A program made the translations under genes and the position numbers. 45,400 nt of DNA from an uncultured Bacteroidales bacterium (GTDB lineage: Bacteria; Bacteroidota; Bacteroidia; Bacteroidales; UBA932): positions 1 to 45,400 of the forward strand of contig CAMFSN010000001.1 in assembly GCA_945983015.1 (NCBI GenBank), read 5' to 3'. The notes beneath the pieces were generated by a model. It did no database searches and was not told the DNA's origin. It saw nothing but the letters and a program-made list of their open reading frames with translations. This document shows positions 41,290-45,400 of this stretch, one piece after another; position 1 is the first letter of the stretch; the number at the start of each line of letters is the position of its first letter.

Positions 41290-42677
41290 GCCTTATGTCC
41301 TCCAATCTGTTGGTTTCTTTCCTTTGCGGTAGCCCCTTCTTCGAAACTGTAGCCTTTGAGTATGGAGTTGCCTCCGTACTTTTTCTTTAGTTTGATAAGT
41401 GTTTCCTGCAGGCCCCTTTCTTTAAGCTTGTTATCTTCTTTTTCCTCTTCGGCGAATATGTCCAGCTGGACATAGCGGGAGCCTTCCTCCTCTCTAACGA
41501 CTTTGTTAGCAGTAATATAGATTCGTCTTATCAAAAGCCTTTTATCTACTTTCTCCTCAAATAATCTCTTTATGGCCTGCGCAAAATCAATTCCTGAGGA
41601 ACTTGGAGAGGGGAAATTGATTATTCCCTGGCTGTGTTTTGGGACGCGCCTGCCATAGTGGTCAGTGTTTGTCTCTCCCTTGTAATCAATCCTCGGGTCT
41701 GAGAGGCTCTCGGGGTCGTAGCAGACTACAAGAGAGAGGCTGCCTGCAAGCAGGGCTTTCTCTACCAATGTAAGGGAGACGAGGTCCGACATCTCCAAAG
41801 CCACTATCAGGGCTTCCCTATACTTGTAAGGGCGGCTCAGAACCTGTCCGCGGCTGATGGAGTTTTCCTGCGGTTTGTACTCCTTAATGGCCTTCAGAGT
41901 GCAGGGCTCGTATCCCCAGGCGTGGTCGATGAGCAATTCCGCGTTCACTCCGAATTCTTTGAACAGATAGTCCTCGTATTTGAGGGAATAGAGGGCCAAT
42001 TCTCCCATAGTGCTTATTCCAAGCCTGCCCAGGTGGGCGGCAGTCCCCGGGCCAATCCTCCAGAAATCTGTCAGGGGCTTGTGCTCCCAAAGCAACCTTC
42101 TGTAGGATATCTCATCCAATTCTGCGATTCTGACCCCGTCAGAGTCTGCCTCCTGGTGCTTGGCCACTATGTCCATCGCGACCTTGCAAAGGTATAGGTT
42201 TGTGCCAATCCCCGCTGTGGCGGTAATGCCGGTTTCCTTTAGAACCTCTCTGATTATCTTAATGCTCAGTTCGTGGGCGCTCATCTTATAGGCTCCCAGA
42301 TAATGTGTGGCATCTATGAATACCTCATCTATGGAATAGACGTGTATGTCTTCCGCCGAGAAATATCTGAGATAGATATCGTATATCCTGGCGCTGTAGC
42401 TCATATAGAAGGCCATTCGGGGAGGAGCTACTATGTACTCGATTTTCTCCTTGCGATAGCGGTTTAGTTCCTTTACCCTTTGCTCCACTTCGAATAGTCG
42501 CGCCCTGCCCCCTATGCCGAAGGCTTTCAGGGAAGGGGAGACCGCCAGACATACTGTCTTGTTTGTCCTGGATTCGTCAGCCACGACCAGATGAGTGGTC
42601 AAGGGGTCCAAGCCCCTTTCCACGCATTCAACCGAAGCGTAATAGGACTTCAGGTCTATGGCTATGAAGGTGTTCAA
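41286..42677 (-). CDS. Y-family DNA polymerase (UvrX/YqjW-like, translesion)
   Basis: An error-prone polymerase that copies past DNA damage. The palm motifs are FIAIDLKSYYASVE with metal ligand D8 and the probable steric-gate Tyr13, and VYSIDEVFID with D117-E118. The helix-hairpin-helix little-finger approach is FWRIGPGTAAHLGRLGI. A clamp-binding motif QLDIF lies near the C-terminus (about residue 405). The DLKSYYASVE wording and the YolD-like gene following it point to the Firmicutes UvrX/YqjW branch rather than DinB or UmuC. At 463 residues it is slightly longer than UvrX-type proteins, with a charged tail. Its start overlaps yggS by 4 bases. There is no LexA-like box that I can identify, and expression probably comes from the ppa promoter. 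Confidence 0.92.
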   Translation of the reverse strand: MNTFIAIDLKSYYASVECVERGLDPLTTHLVVADESRTNKTVCLAVSPSLKAFGIGGRARLFEVEQRVKELNRYRKEKIEYIVAPPRMAFYMSYSARIYDIYLRYFSAEDIHVYSIDEVFIDATHYLGAYKMSAHELSIKIIREVLKETGITATAGIGTNLYLCKVAMDIVAKHQEADSDGVRIAELDEISYRRLLWEHKPLTDFWRIGPGTAAHLGRLGISTMGELALYSLKYEDYLFKEFGVNAELLIDHAWGYEPCTLKAIKEYKPQENSISRGQVLSRPYKYREALIVALEMSDLVSLTLVEKALLAGSLSLVVCYDPESLSDPRIDYKGETNTDHYGRRVPKHSQGIINFPSPSSSGIDFAQAIKRLFEEKVDKRLLIRRIYITANKVVREEEGSRYVQLDIFAEEEKEDNKLKERGLQETLIKLKKKYGGNSILKGYSFEEGATAKERNQQIGGHKA

Positions 42678-43342
42678 ATTCTCTCTCCGAAAATGGCTGA
42701 GCCTATGCGTATGATAGTGGCCCCGTTCTTTACTGCCAGGGGCCAGTCCTGGGACATCCCCATAGAGAGTTGGTTAAAATCCTTTAGTTCGGGGAAAAGC
42801 TCTTTGAGATATGCCATAAAGGAATCAACTCTCTGAAAATCAGCATTAATAATACTCTCGTCGGGAGTGTTTGTGGCCATAGCCATCAGCCCTCTGAAAC
42901 GGATTTTTGAGTATTTGGAAGCATTGAAGAGCAATTCGATTATCTCTTCCTCCCAAAAGCCCTGTTTGCTTTCTTCCGCAGCGACGTGAACTTCGAGCAG
43001 TACGTCGGTGATATGAGAATTGGCCTCGCCCCACTTTTGAATCTCATCCAGAAGGTGCAGCGAATCTACGGATTCGACCATAGCGACATAGGGAAGCACG
43101 AGTTTGAGCTTATTTGTCTGCAGATGCCCTATGAAGTGCCATTGCAGCTCCGGAAATTCCTGCCTTCCCAGCTCCTTTATCTTCGCTGCCAATTCCTGAG
43201 GCCGACTTTCGCCGAAAATTCTCTGTCCTGCCCCGTAGGCTTGCTTTATCGCGTCTGCGGGATGGAACTTGCTTACAGCCACGAGCTCCACGTTCTCCGG
43301 TAGCCTGGCTTTTATGTCGGCGAGATTTTCAGCAATGCTCAT
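42674..43342 (-). CDS. yggS: YggS-family PLP homeostasis protein
   Basis: A small cytosolic protein that binds pyridoxal phosphate and helps balance B6 vitamers and amino/keto acid pools; it has no known catalytic reaction. The PLP lysine is K25 in VELVAVSKFHP. Other family motifs are IFGESRPQELAAKI, WHFIGHLQTNKLK, LLEVHVAAEESKQGF, GLMAMA, LSMGMSQDWPLAVKNGATIIRIGSAIFGER. The usual Asn-Lys of the QxNK motif is kept. At 222 residues it is normal. It lies 1 base after the ppa stop and overlaps the polymerase start by 4 bases, in the operon ppa-yggS-polymerase-small protein. Confidence 0.95.
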   Translation of the reverse strand: MSIAENLADIKARLPENVELVAVSKFHPADAIKQAYGAGQRIFGESRPQELAAKIKELGRQEFPELQWHFIGHLQTNKLKLVLPYVAMVESVDSLHLLDEIQKWGEANSHITDVLLEVHVAAEESKQGFWEEEIIELLFNASKYSKIRFRGLMAMATNTPDESIINADFQRVDSFMAYLKELFPELKDFNQLSMGMSQDWPLAVKNGATIIRIGSAIFGERI

Positions 43343-43343
43343 C

Positions 43344-43970
43344 TCAGTGGGATGCTATGTATTCCTCGTAATCTTGAATTGAGCGGCGAATAATGTCTCT
43401 GGCGTCGTTAACCCCATAGATGCCTATGAATTTCATTCTTTGATGAGTCTCTCCCGGGATATCCTTATAGGTGGTGAAGTAGTGGATAAGCCTTCTTACT
43501 ATCTGGGTAGGCAGTTCCTCGATGTCCTGAAGGTTTCCATAGACGGCATCGTTTTTCAGTACGGCTATTATCTTGTCGTCAGCCTGGTTATGGTCCAGAA
43601 GTCGGAGTCCTCCGATAGGTCTGGCTCTTACGATGACATCGCCGTGAGTAACGTCCTTTTCGGTGAGTACGCAGATATCGAGAGGGTCTCCGTCTCCTTC
43701 TATATCTGTTCTGGCCAGGAGTTTGTTTGATGGCTCTGCCATATGCTGGGCACAATAGGTTCTGGGCAGGAAGCCATAGAGTGAAGGAACTATGTTAGAG
43801 AATTTCTGGGGCCTGTCCAGGGACAGGTATCCGGATTCTTTGTCCACTTCGTATTTGACTGTGTCTGTCGGTACAATTTCTATAAATGCCCTGACCTCCT
43901 CCGGAGCATTATCTCCCAGGCTTATTCCGTGCCAGGGATGTGCTTTGTGAGCGTGTTTGAAATCCATCAT
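43344..43970 (-). CDS. ppa: Inorganic pyrophosphatase (family I)
   Basis: This enzyme hydrolyses pyrophosphate to drive biosynthetic reactions such as DNA and RNA synthesis. The family I signature DGDPLDICVLT (about 96-106) carries the metal-binding Asp residues. Upstream segments include KYEVDKESGYLSLDR and SLYGFLPRTYCAQHMAEP, and GDVIVRARPIGGLRLLDHNQADDKIIAVL follows. At 208 residues it is longer than the E. coli enzyme, with a C-terminal extension (YEEYIASH). It starts with two adjacent ATG codons; either could be used. It is first in the operon with yggS and the translesion polymerase, and has its own -7 box. Confidence 0.95.
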   Translation of the reverse strand: MMDFKHAHKAHPWHGISLGDNAPEEVRAFIEIVPTDTVKYEVDKESGYLSLDRPQKFSNIVPSLYGFLPRTYCAQHMAEPSNKLLARTDIEGDGDPLDICVLTEKDVTHGDVIVRARPIGGLRLLDHNQADDKIIAVLKNDAVYGNLQDIEELPTQIVRRLIHYFTTYKDIPGETHQRMKFIGIYGVNDARDIIRRSIQDYEEYIASH

Positions 43971-43995
43971 AAGAATCGCCGCTTTAAATGGCTTA

Positions 43996-44003
43996 CAAAT
44001 ATA
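43996..44003 (-). promoter_or_regulatory. -7 box for the ppa operon
   Basis: On the minus strand TATATTTG matches TAnnTTTG, 25 bases before the ppa ATG and downstream of the acyltransferase stop. No clear -33 TTTG. It probably drives ppa, yggS, the polymerase and the small gene. Confidence 0.55.
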
Positions 44004-44028
44004 AGAATAATTGCTTACTTTTACATCC

Positions 44029-45198
44029 TCAGCCCATTATCCAGTGACCGATCTTTGGAATTCTTTGTATCAACACAGAGATGAGTCCAGTGATGGCGAA
44101 TGTGACTAAAGCTCCTAGCAGTATGCTGACAGGGGCAGTCCAGAAGCCTAGGACTTGGCTTGCTTGCTGGGCGGCGAATAGTCCTCTGAAATATGCGGAT
44201 ACAGGGGCCAGGATTATCATATGGCAGAGATACATACCGTAACCTGCCTTGGATAGTGGCAGTATTACGCCTTTGTAGAATTGGCCTGAGGCTTTAATCT
44301 TTTTAAAGAGCAGAACCCAGGCTATGCTTATCAGAACTACTCCCAGGCTGTCGTTGTACCAGGTGGTTTCCCACCATACGGCCAGTCTGACATCGCCTTC
44401 GATGGGGAAGTCCCCGCTAAGATATACCCTACGCATAAAGCCCCCGAAAGCTATGGCAAAACCCAGGATAAAACTTGGCAGGGCTATGGAGAGAGTCTTT
44501 TTCCAGCTTAAGTCCCCGCTGAAGCGACGAAGATATAGTCCGAGCAGCAGATAAAAGATGAAGCCGCTGAAGTAATAGAACACTCCGTAGGCGTTCCAGC
44601 TAGCCTCTCCCCAAAGCGGATAGAGAGCTTGACGTGGAATGCCGCTTGGCCCGTAGCAAATGGCAGGGGAGCCATTGGACAGATAGTCGCGGATCAGAGG
44701 TAAGAGGCTGCTTGCAAAGCAGATGCTCATATATATGCACAGTTCTTTTCTGCTGACTTTTTCTGCCCAGGGCGAGAGCAGGGGCATAAGTAGATATAGG
44801 CCGATGAGCATATATACGAACCATAGGTGTCCGGCGGAATAGTTAAAGTTGAAGATTAGATTCCTAAGGTTTTCCGTCGGATTCCCCCAAATGAAAGCAT
44901 ATACCAAACTCCAGAAGAGGAAAGGGATTAGGATTCGTGAGGCCCTTTTTTTGAAAAAAGTCCTGCTATCCGTACTGAGAGGGAATAGCAGATAACTGGA
45001 GGCGATAACGAAGAGTGGTACGCAGGCACGCACAAAGGAATCTGAAAAAGCTGCCCAGAAAGCATCGCTGCGGCTAAGAATTCGAGAACCTTCGCCGCCC
45101 AGATAAAAAGGTTCTGTGCAATGCACCACTATTACCATAAAACAGGCCGCTACCCGCAGCCAGTCGATCCATACTTCTCTTTCCTTATTCATTGCCAA
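44029..45198 (-). CDS. Membrane acyltransferase (acyltransferase_3 family)
   Basis: A 389-residue integral membrane protein that transfers acyl (often acetyl) groups to surface sugars or related acceptors. The N-terminal signature is VWIDWLRVAACFMVIVVHC, with the catalytic-type His at about residue 26. About ten membrane segments follow, including FVRACVPLFVIASSYLLFPL, ILIPFLFWSLVYAFIWG, LWFVYMLIGLYLLMPLL, FYYFSGFIFYLLLGLYL, ALPSFILGFAIAFGGF and YGMYLCHMIILAPVSAYF. Paired arginines in FFKKRASRILIPF are also typical. The substrate cannot be told from the sequence; it could be O-antigen, peptidoglycan or another glycan. It stands apart from the ppa operon by 58 bases and a promoter. No other glycan genes adjoin it. 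Confidence 0.88.
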   Translation of the reverse strand: MAMNKEREVWIDWLRVAACFMVIVVHCTEPFYLGGEGSRILSRSDAFWAAFSDSFVRACVPLFVIASSYLLFPLSTDSRTFFKKRASRILIPFLFWSLVYAFIWGNPTENLRNLIFNFNYSAGHLWFVYMLIGLYLLMPLLSPWAEKVSRKELCIYMSICFASSLLPLIRDYLSNGSPAICYGPSGIPRQALYPLWGEASWNAYGVFYYFSGFIFYLLLGLYLRRFSGDLSWKKTLSIALPSFILGFAIAFGGFMRRVYLSGDFPIEGDVRLAVWWETTWYNDSLGVVLISIAWVLLFKKIKASGQFYKGVILPLSKAGYGMYLCHMIILAPVSAYFRGLFAAQQASQVLGFWTAPVSILLGALVTFAITGLISVLIQRIPKIGHWIMG

Positions 45199-45400
45199 TC
45201 ATTGAACTAATTTCCTATATTTTCTGGTATTCCTACAATCGTAAATTTAATAATTTATTTCCTGTTTTCTGAACTTCTCGAGAAATCTGTCTTTCACACC
45301 ATGGGTCCGCGGTGAGTAAAAACCCAGTTTTACTCACGGAACAGAGTTTTCAGGCGGAGGCTGCTCGACTTCTCGATCACGCCTGGCTCCACTTGCCTCC
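45199..45400. other. Non-coding right end
   Basis: The first 70 bases are AT-rich upstream sequence of the acyltransferase gene, with a near-consensus -7 box (TAAATTTA on the minus strand around 45246-45253). The remainder is more GC-rich and holds the inverted repeat at 45312-45337. The short minus-strand frames here all close quickly. I see no gene, but the end of one from beyond the window cannot be excluded. Confidence 0.4.
45312..45337. repeat. Perfect 10-bp inverted repeat
   Basis: GTGAGTAAAA and TTTTACTCAC flank a 6-base loop (ACCCAG). There is no T run after the stem on either strand, so it is not a standard terminator. It may be an intergenic repeat element, an operator, or a structure belonging to a gene outside the window. 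Confidence 0.6.

Noticed and set aside
1..45400. CRISPR arrays, tRNA or rRNA genes, insertion sequences, toxin-antitoxin or phage-defence modules
   Set aside because: Gaps between genes are short, and none holds direct-repeat arrays, cloverleaf-like sequence or transposase-like frames. No gene matched a known defence family.

Overview
The window looks like core chromosome from a member of the Bacteroidota, most likely order Bacteroidales. The evidence is the Bacteroidetes-type -7 promoter motif TAnnTTTG ahead of many genes, few recognisable Shine-Dalgarno sites, and the gene families present: Bacteroidetes-style LptD, lipoproteins with short signal peptides ending in a Cys lipobox, a biotin ligase without an HTH domain, long-type IspG sequence, DPP IV, SDR-type threonine dehydrogenase and the rsfS-ftsH-cdsA operon. 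No rRNA, tRNA, CRISPR array, transposase or integrase was seen. Genes are packed tightly: several overlap within operons, and four convergent pairs overlap at their 3' ends.

Layout from left to right. (1) 1-1490: the 5' part of lptD (minus, cut by the left edge), facing an amidase/dnaA/pepD/rpe run on plus (1491-6153). (2) 6125-9862: birA (minus) diverges from the operon rsfS-ftsH-cdsA (plus). (3) 9828-17884: a minus operon ligA - RelA/SpoT homologue - Ig-like lipoprotein - beta-barrel protein - ispG, with touching or overlapping genes. (4) 17926-19848: a GNAT acetyltransferase and a ROK-family regulator (minus). (5) 19933-25638: a plus run of sensor-like membrane protein, RecD-like helicase, DPP IV and phosphohexomutase. 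(6) 25616-26924: ftsE-like ABC ATPase and nth (minus). (7) 27031-38829: a long plus run of TPR protein, outer-membrane barrel, gyrB, PgpH-type 7TM-HD phosphodiesterase, trigger factor, threonine dehydrogenase and kbl, then an orphan secreted protein to 39731. (8) 39728-41073: LiaF-like membrane protein and DUF4097-like lipoprotein (minus) from a well-formed promoter. (9) 41122-43970: minus operon ppa - yggS - Y-family DNA polymerase - a 55-residue YolD-like protein. (10) 44029-45198: membrane acyltransferase (minus), then a non-coding right end with a perfect inverted repeat.

How the genes work together: most are housekeeping (replication initiation and supercoiling, DNA ligation and base excision repair, the stringent response, isoprenoid and phospholipid synthesis, membrane protein quality control, LPS export, peptidoglycan remodelling, threonine to glycine plus acetyl-CoA). 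The less ordinary parts are several genes that look shortened relative to their families (trigger factor without a PPIase domain, DPP IV missing the start of its propeller, biotin ligase missing its C-terminal domain, IspG with a small insert, a short RelA/SpoT). There are also a translesion-polymerase cassette resembling a Firmicutes type and several uncharacterised envelope gene pairs. I found no clear new defence or mobile system. The best candidates for undescribed biology are the TPR/barrel pair before gyrB, the sensor without an output domain overlapping a helicase, and the polymerase plus small-protein cassette.
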